Shown: positions 34,476 through 47,309 of the stretch, one piece after another
How the letters are laid out: the number at the start of each line of letters is the position of its first letter
Numbering within the stretch: the first letter of the stretch is position 1
Assembly: GCA_029216955.1 (NCBI GenBank)
Contig: JANAVB010015600.1
Coordinates: 39,616,398 to 39,680,397, forward strand
From: Iris pallida
Lineage: Eukaryota; Streptophyta; Magnoliopsida; Asparagales; Iridaceae
Reading direction: 5' to 3'
Length of the DNA stretch: 64,000 nucleotides
Notes under the pieces: model-generated
Database searches by the model: none
Told to the model about the DNA's origin: nothing
The model's input: the letters and a program-made list of their open reading frames with translations, nothing else
Program-made: the position numbers and the translations under genes

Positions 34476-36005
34476 TAGTATTATTACTAAAATATTTTAT
34501 GAAAGTATATGGGTAGGGGTATTTGGCCATTGGTATCATTAGTGGCAATATTATTTTTAAATCTTTTGATTAATATCTTAAAAATATTTGTGGAGAAATA
34601 TATATACTATTGCATACTATTTTATTTAAGGATTTTGAACTACAAAATTTTGTCCCTAAGAATAATTTACTAGATTTACAAAATATTTTAGACTAATGAA
34701 AGATATTTTTAAAGTATTATATATTTTACAAAATATTATATGTATTCCTTCACACAAATTTCCTCAATTATCTTGATTGAGACTGATCATCTTTCCTATT
34801 TTCTCGTGACTCTCGGACCATTACACATCGAACATGGCCACTGGACAGACATGGCTTGTCAGAGTATCGCACCACATCAGGCGACACACCAGGCAAGATA
34901 CCTTGCCATTATACTATTTATATTCAGTCTGCATTTTTATTACATATCACTGTTCATTTATTTTTAGTTTTTTTGATTACTGCCTGCTCAGTGATATTAG
35001 TTGTACTTTGTTATTTACCTTTAATTGCATATGGACTTAGAGTTAAGGGACTACCACTAGCTTAGTGCATTGCATAAACTTTGACACTGTTGTGCCACGA
35101 GATGTGTGAGTTATGAGTAGCATATAGTCTACGGACTTGCGTGTTGGCTGATCACTGATGCGTACAGGACGTGCGTTAGGTCTAACTGTCAATAGTTGTA
35201 TGTTAGAAGACTTGACAGTTAGTAGTGTTACATGGTCGTGGATACGACATGATAGATACATTGGGTGGAGAGAACATTTCCTTATCGTGTGGGCTTCTAT
35301 GCACTTCCTTTATTACCTGTGCGCTCCGCCGGAGACACAGGCTCCAGGTACCCTCTGACGTTTTCCAGAGCGTTATGGACGTAGCCCCTTGCACATGATG
35401 CCCTCTGACGATCTTCGGACGTTACGGACGTAGGCCCCTGGTGCCCTGTATAGGAACTATGCCGATCCTATTTACAGCCAGGGCTCATACGACGAAAGGT
35501 TTGTTCTCAACTGCATGTTCACTTTAGTTGGTTAGTTTACCTTATTTATGTCTTGTCACTTTCCTTGATTGTGGCATATTTTATATTCAGTATTATATGG
35601 CATGTTGATGTATCTTGTTATGTCCCTCTGAGGACCTGGTTATCTCGCCAGATGTGTGTTCTTATGAATTCTGTAGGTGCTCTAGCTAAGGCCATGACTT
35701 GCGCTCTATTCTTCGAGGTGTTGCTCTTGGATCGTCATTTCCTTCGCTCTACCAAATTTCCTTCCTTGTATATTTCTTTCTTATTAAAATTAGTTGGTAG
35801 TGGACTTTGTCTCCGCCCAACGATTGTATACATGACAGATTCAATATTGCTTTTATATTATTATTATTTCTTGTGGATGAGATTTAGTGCCTTGGTTACT
35901 GCATTTTACAGCTTATGTATACATACAACGGTCCATATACTTCGTATGTATACAGCTGGCATGATTACGTTCTAGTCCTACGTATTTTGGGACTGGGGCA
36001 TTACA

Positions 36006-39000
36006 TGTTTTTGTGGTGGCCCATGCAGGTCGAGTTTACCGTTTCGGTTACATGACTGTACCGAACAGGCCTGCAGTATAGGATTAGAGTTTAGAATCTC
36101 ATCCACCTACTTGACATCCTTCCTTGACTTCAAATTCCGAACTCTCGTTCGACCTCCTTGAAACACATCTTGCTTGACTCCTCTATCGTAAAATTTTTAG
36201 TTTCGTGTTTAGTAAAGATGACTACACTAGTATATGTCCATAGGTTAAACACATGGCTAGGTGGATTGCATTTGGCAATTAATATGCATTGGAATTTTAA
36301 TTGAGTTATAAAGGAATTTATTTTTCTAGAAAGTATGATTTTAAGGATTAGTTAATTTCAAGTTGGGTAGTAGCATATTACCGCCTTCAATGGATAGTTG
36401 GAATTTTATTTTGCCATTACAAGGTGGTATACACAAGAGGACAGAAAACAATTTTATGAATTATGATTTTTGGAAATAGCAAAATAGTTTTTGATTTATT
36501 TGGGATATGAAACTGAATTGAGTAACATCTTTAAATTGTGACCCATGATTACGATTTAGTCGGGATTGAATATGTTAAAGTTTATCTCGAATTTATTAAA
36601 GTGTTTTAAATTATAAGTTATGATTTTGTAAAGAATATGAAGGGTTTATGATTTACAGTTTGTTAGAGAGCTTGAGGTTTTAAATTGATTCTACGAATTA
36701 CGAATTATAAGTATTAATTTTGAGCATGAAGGGATAATGGTAAAAGGTTTTGTTTGAAATATTTTTGGAAGATATGAAGTCGACTTGAAGGAAAAATTCA
36801 AATATTTAAAATTTGCTCATATGAGCTATGATATATAAGTTATAGAGATTTCGAGTTTAAAGCCTTGATTATGGATATTTAAGTTTTGAAAAAAAAATTA
36901 CTTTTGAAGAGTAATTGTGACTTATTGGAAGCTAGATATACACAATTGAAGGATATATGATTAAATTCGGGAGTTATTTAAATGTTCCATTTTGTAGTAT
37001 GAAATTCGGTTGATAAACTTATTAAATGATGAGATTAAGGTTGAAAAAATAAAAAATAAAAAAATGATGAATTTATTTATTCGATTGCGATATACAAGGG
37101 TTATTTCGAGATTGACTAGATATTTAAAATTTTGATTAAAGTTGACAGTCTAAGATAATTGAAATTTTGGTGAAGTATCTTGAACATTTTTATTGAGAAA
37201 TTTTGAGGAACTTGAAATTTTAGATTAGATCATATATTGGTGAAGGACCAAGAAACAAGCAAGGTCCCCTAGTGAGATAGAAGTATTCCACATTAGATTG
37301 CCATGCCACCTATGACTATGATATTGCATATACACAAGTATAGTTAGTCATCGACCAAACCGATGAACATATCTTTGACTTACTCGACCTTCCCTCAAAT
37401 CTAGATCTTAATCGTGACCATCTAGTTGTTGAAACTTAGAAATGATTATAACCATCCCCTAGACCATACCCTTATCTATGAGACTATTTTCTCTCTAGAA
37501 ACTGTGCTCTAACTTATTTTACCTTGATCTACGAGATTTTCTAATTATCTTTATTTCGTGCTTTAACTGGATCCATCTTATTTTTGCGTAAATGTCACCT
37601 TATGAACTCCCACTTTCTATTCTAGACCTATTGGCGTTCCCTATCGTGACTTTGATATTTGGAGCACAACATTAGACTTTTTCTTCCAACAAATTTTATA
37701 TGCAAAATCTAGACGAGCTCACCTTCATGCAGGTATATCATGTCCCACTAAAACACGTCCCCTTGTACTCTATTTTTATGACACAACTTTCGGGCCATAA
37801 AGACTCAACTATAACCTATACCATGGTACCGAAATACTTTTGACTAAATATTTGGACTCGATCTCGACTCAAATTTTTGGCACGATTACGATCTACTAAA
37901 TCCGTTAAATGCTTACCCTTGTGTTTTATCTTGACTGCTTAACCCTTGTCATTTTATTTTCTTGTATTGATTTACTTAGACCATAACATCTTTAGCTCTT
38001 CAATATTAGCAACGCTTACTTTTCTCCCTTCCAATTAAATTGCTTTCTCATACTTCACTATGATTTCTCCATTGTTTACGCCACCTTGTTCCTTGTTTGA
38101 TTCCCTTCTGCGAAATGAAATTTGATCATGACAATCTTGGGCTAGTAGAGGTTAGATTGAAGAACCCCACAACATGGATGAATAATAAAGTGGTTAAGAT
38201 GATTACGAGATTATGAGCTATAGGTGGGACATAAATGGAAATGTGCAATAAATCCGAATCAATGAAGTAAGGAACGATATATTAGGTTTTGATGAAACAC
38301 TCAAGGATAAATAGACTTCGCGAATTTCAAATTTGTTTAGAGGTAACAAAATATCGAGTGAAGAAATTTCTAAAGGCTTGGGTGGTTAAGAAACAAATTT
38401 ATATATTAAATTTATGGATGCAAATATTTTTGATAAAGAAAAATGTTGACCTTGCCTTCGATGACATATAATGTTATGACGATATTTTCAAGGATAACAA
38501 ATGGTTGAAGAAAGAAACCTTTACAATTTTTGATGCATGGAGAATTAAGTTGTAAGATGATTATGAATAAGAAGTTAAAATGAGTTACATCTTCTACCAT
38601 CAAGAAGCTGAGATTGTTGAATTCAAATTTTTTTTTGAGAGAGACTAATAAATATTTTAGGAAGTTTTCAATTATGAGGATAGAAGATTGAGTTATGAAG
38701 GTATACCATTAGTTTTCGAGATTTATCGAACATTAAAGACGGACTTTTATTTTGGAATCTATGAATGCATACAAATTTGTAGTAAGAAGGTTTTAACTTT
38801 TAATTTGGCTAAATTTGTTGAAGGAATTATAACTTGGAGATATATAAGTGAGATAGTATAATGGAGATTATGGGATTCAAAATTTGAGACTATCTATGAC
38901 GAGATAGAGGAAGTTAGAGCACAGTTATAATCGAAATTGTTTTGTTAAAATTTCTAAGGAAACGTGCTACGAAAGTAATTTTTTGGAAAATTTATGATGA

Positions 39001-39327
39001 GAGAGAGCATACGAATATTGACGATATCAAAGGATTAAGGAGTTTTTTTACCAGCTCATGCGGTTGTCCCTTTTTAAGGTTAATGTAAGGTTGATTGAGC
39101 TTAGTCATTGATCGATTGTCATGTGCATGATCGTAATCTAAAACCATCGAAATTTTGTTCTAGTCGATCGAATGACACATTGCCATTGAAACGTCACTCG
39201 CCTCCTCGACAAATATTTCGTTTGCATCCTCGTGATCTCGTATATCTATTCGAATAAACTCTTTCTATCCTCTTAACCCTACCTATTCCTAAATTTTGAG
39301 GACGAAATTCTTTTAAGTTGGGTAGGA
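36006..39327 (+). other. E2 internal region, noncoding
   Basis: AT-rich, with no frame longer than about 60 codons and no retrotransposon motif. It begins with the primer site (36014-36030). It ends 'gaggacgaaattcttttaag' and a polypurine-like AAGTTGGGTAGGA (39315-39327), the usual 3' end of gypsy elements. The 3' junction survives although the polyprotein has gone. Confidence 0.75.
36014..36030 (+). other. E2 primer-binding site, tRNA-Ile(AAU) type
   Basis: TGGTGGCCCATGCAGGT, 8 nt after the LTR. Its complement, ACCTGCATGGGCCACCA, is what I recall as the 3' end of plant tRNA-Ile(AAU) with CCA: acceptor strand, discriminator A and T-stem. The match is from memory, not computed. Confidence 0.65.
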
Positions 39328-42300
39328 TGTAAACCCCCTAAATTTCTACTACGATTTTTTTCTATTTAAAATTTCGTATTTTTTTTATTATTTCGTATCT
39401 ATACGTACACATGAGTCGCTTTGTCGTATTTACGTAACGTGCGAAATTTGTGTTCGTAATTTCTCGACGAGTGCGAATATGTGTCGAGGTACATACTTTA
39501 GAAAATAATTTATTATAAATTTTAGTTTTATAGGAAAGGTTCATGTTCAAATAATATGTGATAAATATTTTTAATTTCTAAAAAGAGTTATTTGTTCGTT
39601 TAAAAATAAGTGGTGATTTGAAAAATTGTGGTTTATATGAAATATTTCCAAAAGATTTGCGAAAAGTAAATTTTGCTTGTTAATATATTTTGTTATTTAT
39701 AAAAGCTAGATCATGAAGTAATATTTAAGTATTTATAGTGATTTTCAAAATTAATTAATATTATATTTTAATATTTATGAAAAAGATATTTGGAATCTTG
39801 TTTTATTCAATATTTGATTAAATATGGTAAATTAAATTGCAAAAAAAATTTATTGGCTTTATTTAAAATATTTTTAATTAAGTATAGAATTAATTTGGAT
39901 TTGGATTTGATTTGAATTGGCTTTTAAACTATTTAAATTAATATTGAATTTATCTAATGGGGATATAAACAATCCCAATCTTTATCCTAATGGGTATTTC
40001 CACGTCCTATAAATAGGCAGGTACTCCTCCAGCAATTTTTTTCCACAACCCAATGTGCACCGTGTCTGTGCCTCCTATCCACTATACTTTTCCCCCTTTA
40101 CAAATACAATATGTTTTTCATCCTGTCCGATAAACCGGACGTCCAACCCAGCCGTGTCGGACTCATCCCGACACGACGACTTTCAACAATCTAACCCTTC
40201 GACAACCACCGAAAACCTACGCCAACGCCATCATCCCCTGTTCCACCACCAGACCACCATCTTCGTCACCCTCGCCACAACAACCGCAACAACAACACCA
40301 ACCCCGCCATCATCCCGACACCACCTCCACAGTCAACCCTCGCTTCCGCTGCCACCATCCTCAACACCAAGGACATCGCCACCACCATCGCCGTTGTCTC
40401 CGCCTCCACAAACCACCTCGCCATCACCCGACGACCACCGCTGCCGCCCACGAGACACCCTCACCACCGCCGCATCATCATTCACGACCACTTCCCTCGG
40501 CGGACATCAGTACCGCCACCACCAGAATTAGGAGAAGGAGGAAAACCTTACCTATCCTCAGCCACTACCTGCCAGAAACTCCGCCGCAGCCAGATCCGAC
40601 TTCTCGCGCCCATTCGCCGAGCCGTGGCCAGCCATGGCGTGACCGACCAACTGACCGGCCAGCCTCCGCCGCAAGGTCGCCGCCTCCAGCGCCCAAACCC
40701 GCCCCAGATCTCGCCCCTTCGCGAGGCCTCCTTGCCCCGACCTCCTCCGGAGACGACCACCAGATCCACCGCCGCCTTCCGCCCCAAGCCCGCGTCCCTC
40801 CGCCTCCACCAGGTCGCCGCCCTCTCTTTCCCGTGCTCCGCTCCTTCCTCCGTCCGCAGATGATGAAGCGCGCCACCCCAGCGTCGCCTCGGTTCCCCCG
40901 ACCGCCACCGCCGGTCCGGCCCGCCGCCGCCACGGGTCCGCCCACATGCGCACGCTCCGGCAAGAACCGACCCACCGCCGGCGCCATCTCCACTGTGAGC
41001 CCCGCTCTTCCCATCTCTCTCTCGTCTCAGTTTCCCCCTTCCCATCAAATTTTTTTTCATTAAAATTGTTTTCTCTCTCCCCCTTTGATTCTGAAACGGG
41101 GTTGGAGAAGCAGCAAAGTGCTGCTACTGTTTTTGTTTTTGTTTATTTTATTCTTATTTGGGTTATTATTACTATTATTATTATCATAATTATGATTATT
41201 ATTATCCCTATTATTATTATTATTATTATTATTACTATTATATATCATTTTTACTGTTATGATTATTACTAATATTATTTATTACTTTTAAACATTATTA
41301 GTATTATTATTATTATTAAAAGTAGTATTATTACTAAAATATTTTATGAAAGTATATGGGTAGGGGTATTTGGCCATTGGTATCATTAGTGGCAATATTA
41401 TTTTTAAATCTTTTGATTAATATCTTAAAAATATTTGTGGAGAAATATATATACTATTGCATACTATTTTATTTAAGGATTTTGCACTACAAAATTTTGT
41501 CCCTAAGAATAATTTACTAGATTTACAAAATATTTTAGACTAATGAAAGATATTTTCAAAGTATTATATATTTTACAAAATATTATATGTATTCCTTCAC
41601 ACAAATTTCCTCAATTATCTTGATTGAGACTGATCATCTTTTCTATTTTCTCGTGACTCTCGGACCATTACACATCGAACATGGCCACTGGACAGACATG
41701 GCTTGTCAGAGTATCGCACCACATCAGGCGACACACCAGGCAAGATACCTTGCCATTATACTGTTTATATTCAGTCTGCATTTTTATTACATATTACTGC
41801 TCATTTATTTTTATTTTTTTGATTACTGCCTGCTCAGTGATATTAGTTGTACTTTGTTATTTACCTTTGATTGCATATGGACTTAGAGTTAAGGGACTAC
41901 CACTAGCTTAGTGCATTGCATAAACTTTGACACTATTATGCCACGAGATGTGTAAGTTATGAGTAGCATATAGTCTACAGACTTGCGTGTTGGCTGATCA
42001 CTGATGCGTGCAGGACGTGCGTTAGGTCTAACTGTCAATAGTTGTATGTTAGAAGACTTGACAGTTAGTAGTGTTACATGGTCGTGGATACGACATGATA
42101 GGTACATTGGGTGGGGAGAACATTTTCTTATCGTATGGGCTTCTATGCACTTCCCTTATTACCTGTGCGCTCCGCCGGAGACGCAGGCTCCAGGTGCCCT
42201 CTGACGTTTTCCAGAGCGTTATGGACGTAGCCCCTTGCACATGATGCCCTCTGACGATCTTCGGACGTTACGGACGTAGGCCCCTGGTGCCCTGTATGGG

Positions 42301-42851
42301 AACTATACCGATCCTATTTACAGCCAGGGCTCATGCGACGAAAGGTTTGTTCTCAACTGCATGTTCACTTTAGTTGGTTAGTTTACCTTATTTATGTCTT
42401 GTCACTTTCCTTGATTGTGGCATATTTTATATTCAGTATTATATGGCATGTTGATGTATCTTGTTACGTCCCTCTGAGGACCTGGTTATCTCGCCAGGTG
42501 TGTGTTCTTATGAATTCTGCAGGTGCTCTAGCTAAGGCCATGACTTGCGCTCTATTCTTCGAGATGTTGCTCTTGGATCGTCATTTCCTTCGCTCTACAA
42601 AATTTCCTTCCTTGTATATTTCTTTCTTATTAAAATTAGTTGGTAGTGGACTTTGTCTCCGCCCAACGATTGTATACATGACAGATTCAATATTGCTTTT
42701 ATATCATTATTATTTCTTGTGGATGAGATTTAGTGCCTTGGTTACTATATTTTACAGCTTATGCATACATACGACGGTCCATATACTTCGTATGTATACA
42801 GCTAGCATAATTACGTTCTAGTCCTACGTATTTTGGGACTGGGGCGTTACA
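39328..42851 (+). repeat. E2 3' LTR (3,524 bp)
   Basis: Direct repeat of 32483-36005 with few differences. The GC-rich block frame that is 345 codons long in the 5' LTR is interrupted here, showing it is not a conserved gene. Inverted repeat arms are at 42028-42038 and 42058-42068. Confidence 0.9.
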
Positions 42852-42856
42852 GACAC

Positions 42857-45800
42857 AACCTAAGGTTAGTCCTAATACTAAGCATACATCTAAGATGATT
42901 AAACCACAGAAAGCACGCAAGCAACATGTTAATTATGCTTTCACTTATAGGTTTTCAAAAAAGACACAAATGCATGTCAACACAGAAACAAAAAGCACTT
43001 TTTCAAAACTTATATGCACGTATTGTGGTACTCATGGGCACATATCACAGTATTATCTAGCAAGAAATTTTGTTGACAATCAAACAGTTGTTTGGAGACC
43101 TAAGACTAATCAAAATGGACCCTTCAAGAAATGGGTACCAAAGGATTCATCTACTTGTTCTGTAGGTGGACCCTCAACCCTCTCATGCTAGAATTATGTG
43201 GATCCTCGATAGTGGATGTTCGCGACACATAACTGGTGATGCAACTTTGTTCGCTACGTTATCGATGAAGAAAGAAGGTTATATTTTCTTCAAAAATAAC
43301 CTTAGAGATGATATAATTGGAAATGACATTATTGGTATGTCTCCTTACCCAGTAATAAAAAAATGTTTGTCTAGTTATGGAGTTGAAACATAACCTACTG
43401 AGCATAAGGCACTTGGCAGATAATGGTTATGGTATCAACTTTGTAAAAGACAAATGCTCTATATATAAAAAATTATATGGTAATCTTGTATATGAAAGGA
43501 TTAGGGAAGACAACATCTATGTTTTCTTTTTAGAGATACTAAAAATGCAGGAAGGTGCCTAGTAGCAAATCAAGATAAAAGCTGGCTATGGCACATGAGG
43601 CTAGGACATGCAAATATAGATAATATCTCACGACTATGCACCAAAAAGTTGGTAAAAGGACTCCCTAAAAGCACATTCAAAAGAGACATGGTATGTGTTG
43701 ACTGTGAAAAAAATAAGGCAACAAGGTCAACTTTTAAATCCATCAACGCTGTAAGTAATTCTAGACCCTTAACGGTTAATTCATATGGATTTATTTGATC
43801 CCAGTAGAGTCGCTATTTTTGGCGGTAAGCTCTACGCCTTTGTGATTGTTAATGATTTATCTTATTTTACATTGGTTTACTTTTTATCAAATAAAAGTGA
43901 TGCTATTTTTGAATTTTAGATATTTTATAAAAAGGTACAAAACGAAAAAGGCTTCATGATTACTCGTATCCGAAGTGATCATGGTGGCGAATTCGTAAAT
44001 GCTAATTTCAAAAAGTTTTGTGATGATAATGGATACTACCACGAGTTTTTTTTGTCCTAGAACTCCCAAAAAATGGTATAATGGAGCGGAAGAATCATCC
44101 TCTAAGCGAGATGGCTAGAGTCATGCTGAATTAACATAATCTTCCTAAATAATTTTGGGCAGAAATTATTTGTACATCCTGTCATATTTTAAATAGGGTA
44201 TTAATTCGACCTATCTCGAAGAAAATATCATATGAACTGTGGTTTGGAAGGATTCCAAATATTTTTTATTTTAAAGTTTTTGGATGTCACTATTTTATTC
44301 TGAATACTAAGGACAACTTGGGTAAGTTCGACTCTAAAGCAGATGAAGAGATATTTCTCGAATATGCTGCTAAGAGTAAGGGATATAGAGTATTTAATAA
44401 AAGAAATATAATTATTTTATAATCTATTAATGTTACTTTTGATGAGCTCAATAGTCACAGATCTAGCGACAGTGATGATGAAGATGCACAGGTTAAATCT
44501 AAGTCATCTAAAGATACTGCTACCAAAGAGAGCCCTGTGGAAGGTCTAACAAATATGTTCAAATCTTGGAAATTCTTGCAGATCATCCAGAGACGCTCAT
44601 TATAGGTGATGTATCAAAAGGTGTAAGTACTCATTCTTCTAGTGAAGACACTGATATAGCAGCTAATATAGCCTTTATATCTCAAGTAGAACCTAAGACA
44701 GTAGCAGATTCTTTTAATGATAAATTTTGGATTGATGCCATGCAAGAGGAACTTAATCAATTTGAGAGAAATCAAATTTAGAAACTTATTCCAAAACCTA
44801 TTGGTCAATCGATAATTTGTACCAAATCGGTGTTCTGAAATAAAGTAAGTGAGGATGGGCAAGTTCTACGCAACAAAACACGTCTAGTAGCACAAGATTA
44901 TAATCAAGAAGAAGGTATTGATTATGACGAGATATATGCTCCTGTTGCTAGACTAGAAGCTATCCGCATGTTTTGTACATTTGCATGTTTTCATAATTTC
45001 AAACTATTTCAAATAGACGTGAAAAATATATTTTAAATAGATTTTTGAAAGAAGAAGTTTTTGTGAAATAATCCCATGGTTTTGAAGATTTTTAAAAACC
45101 CGATCACGTATTCATACTTAGGAAAGCACTCTATGGACTTAAACAAGCACCTCATGCTTGGTATGAACCCCTAAGTGCTATTTTTACTTGAAAATGGATT
45201 TTCAAAAGGACGAGTTGATACTACCTTATTTTTCAAGTCTTTAGATGATGTTATTCTTTTTGTGCAAATTTATTTAGATGACATAATATTCGGTTCTACT
45301 AATAAAAAACTTTGTCAGGAATTTGCTAAGTGTATGCAGAGAGTTTGAGATGAGTTTGATAGGAGAACTGAACTACTTCCTAGGACTCTAGATCAAACAG
45401 CACTTACAGGGAACATTCATCAACCAATCTAAGTATACGAAGGATTTACTGAAGAAGTATGACTTCAACAATGTAAAGCCTATCATAACTCCAATGGCTA
45501 CATTAACCCGGCTTGACATTGATGAAAGTGGCAAACCAGTCGACCAGCATAAGTATCGAGGTATGATTGATAGTTTATTATACTTAACTGCTAGTCGTCC
45601 TGATATCATGTTTAGCGTTTGTACCTGTGCTAGATATCAAGCTAATCCTAAGGAATCACACTTATGCGTCATTAAGCGCATCTTTCGATACCTTAAGTGA
45701 ACTTCTAGGTCGGCTTGTGGTATCTCAAAACCATATCTTTTGACCTAATCGGTTATTCAGATGCAGATTTTACAGGATGTAAAGTAGACCGTAAAAGTAC

Positions 45801-46145
45801 CAACGGTACGCGTTATTTTCTAGGAAAAGCTTTAGGCTCCTGGTTTAGTAAGAAGCAAAACTCTATAACACTATCAACGCCTGAGGCTGAGTATATCGCC
45901 GCAGGATGCTGTTGTGCTCAAGTTTTGTGGATGAAGCAAACCCTAAAAGACTACAATCTGTACTACACGAATATTCCTATATATTGTGATAACACTAGCA
46001 CGATTAATTTGACTAAGATCTGTTTGTCACTCATATACAAAGCACATAGAGATATGTCATCACTTTTTACGTGATCACCAACAACACGGGGACATTTGCT
46101 TAGAATTTATTGACACAGATCATCAACTAGCAGATATTTCATAAA
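42857..46145 (+). pseudogene. Copia pol: zinc knuckle, protease, integrase, reverse transcriptase, RNase H (degenerate)
   Basis: Motifs are in Ty1/copia order. A second knuckle-like CTYCGTHGHI is near 43,017. The aspartic protease WILDSGCSRHITGD has its DSG at 43208-43216. The GAG-pre-integrase block has LWHMRLGHAN and CVDC near 43,585-43,710. The integrase core has HMDLF and IRSDHGGEF at about 43,785-43,995. Reverse transcriptase shows TRLVAQDYNQEEGIDY, ALYGLKQAPHAWY and the catalytic YLDD (45271-45282). RNase H shows YSDADFTG, STPEAEYIAAG and IYCDNTSTI (45,754-46,010). Several stops and frameshifts break it, for example between integrase blocks and near 45,030. The similarity is to the Sirevirus branch (SIRE/Maximus). 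Confidence 0.9.
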
Positions 46146-46760
46146 ATTGCTGGCTGAAGCCCGTTTCAATTATCTGCGATGTGAATTAGTCATACTTGAA
46201 TTTTTAGGTTCATGATGCATTATGATTAATAAAAATTCTTATAACTTATGATTTGGACATTTATTAATTGAAGTTATTTTGGGTATAAGTCGAAATGGTC
46301 TTTCTGTCAAAAAGACGTAAAAGTCTAAGCGACACGGTGTCAAGTGTCTTCGAATTACCGCTAGTTGGAATCCGGCCCCTACAACTAACCTAAAGTAATG
46401 AGTGTTATTAAATGGAGAAGTTTAAAAGTTATTAAGATTATCTATCATTCATTATGCATAAATGAATTGGAAATATAAGTAGCCTAACTATGGCAGAACT
46501 CGGACCGAGTGCGGACCGAGTTCGGTTGACGTCAGTTCAATTTCCAGAACAGAAGCAACCGGCCCTAGCTTCTATTTAAACCCATTCTTCTTCTCCTTTC
46601 TCCTTCATCCAACCTCCGAAAACTCCACTAAAAACCTAGTTTTCAACTCTTCCAAGATCCCTTCCTCCTTCCTTCGTAGATCTACAAAGCTCAGAGGTGA
46701 CTCCCACATTCTATTTCTCCATTCTATTGAGGTATTTCTTTCTCTTTCTCCTTTTCATCT
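46146..46760 (+). other. Copia spacer between pol and the third ORF
   Basis: Noncoding. Contains duplicated 'cggaccgagt' words (46,503-46,525) and, just upstream of the third ORF, a 'cttctatttaaaccc' motif followed by a pyrimidine-rich leader, which could be a weak internal promoter (inference). Confidence 0.4.
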
Positions 46761-47309
46761 ATGGCTCCCAAACTCCATAAGAGAAAGAAAGTAGCTTCCA
46801 CGGCTAGTTCATCTTCGACCTCTGAATATGAACCAGCGAACGCATTTAGTCCCGCTCATCCTGCCGACGAAGAGGATTATGACTCTGGACTATTTCCATC
46901 TTTGGAATTTTCTGATTCATGGTTTAACTCTTTCTCGTCTCGGGAAATCTGTCCAGGACGATCTGTTAATTTTACTGTTTTTTCAGAGTACGCCTCCACT
47001 TTCGATAGATTTACTTTTCGGGATTTCTTTGCAACTGCTGACAACATTTATGATAACATCGTTCGAATGTTTTATTGCAGCATGCAAGTAAAATTCGATA
47101 GTAGTATTTATTCTTGTGTCATCGGACAAGAAATTGAATTTAACTCAACTGACATCAGTGAATATTTTCATATGCCGGATCTCGGCGAGGTGTTAGTTGA
47201 CATTCACCTTGTCCAATTTTTCGAAGATATGACCCTTGACTCTCTTAAGGTTGCTATGTGTCATCTTAACCTTGTCCCTCGCAGTGGTAGGATTTTCATA
47301 AAGCACCTT
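46761..47309 (+). pseudogene. Third (env-position) ORF of the copia element, N-terminal part
   Basis: ATG at 46761 opens 183 codons: a basic Ser-rich start (MAPKLHKRKK), an acidic stretch, then a globular part with GRSVNFTVFSEYASTFDRFT and a VRMFYCSMQVKFDSSIYS block. This pattern matches what I know as a putative plant transposon protein domain in Sirevirus third ORFs, not a typical membrane envelope: no signal peptide or transmembrane helix is seen. E3 inserted after codon 183; the same frame continues at 57386. Function unknown. Confidence 0.65.

Larger units (their letters stand above)
32483..36005 (+). repeat. E2 5' LTR (3,523 bp)
   Basis: The order is: AT-rich U3; TATA box TATAAATA (33164-33171); a C-rich, CpG-rich block (33,200-34,180) with long accidental open frames; an ATT/TTA microsatellite (34,310-34,475); an AT-rich stretch; and a U5 with a paired repeat 'ccctctgacg...ggacgtag' (35,351-35,440). 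A perfect 11-bp inverted repeat CTAACTGTCAA/TTGACAGTTAG lies at 35182-35192 and 35212-35222. Confidence 0.9.
32483..42851 (+). mobile_element. E2: large noncoding LTR retrotransposon with 3.5-kb LTRs
   Basis: Two near-identical direct LTRs (32483-36005 and 39328-42851; TGTAAACCCC...GGGGCGTTACA) are flanked by GACAC (32478-32482 and 42852-42856). The 3.3-kb internal region has a tRNA-Ile-type primer site and a gypsy-type 3' junction but no gag or pol. It is a LARD-like nonautonomous element related in design to R1 and E3. The close LTR match makes it one of the youngest insertions here. Confidence 0.9.

Noticed and set aside
40548..41060. 170-codon minus-strand Arg/Gly-rich frame
   Set aside because: Antisense of the C-rich block in the E2 3' LTR; not conserved in length or frame with the 5' LTR.
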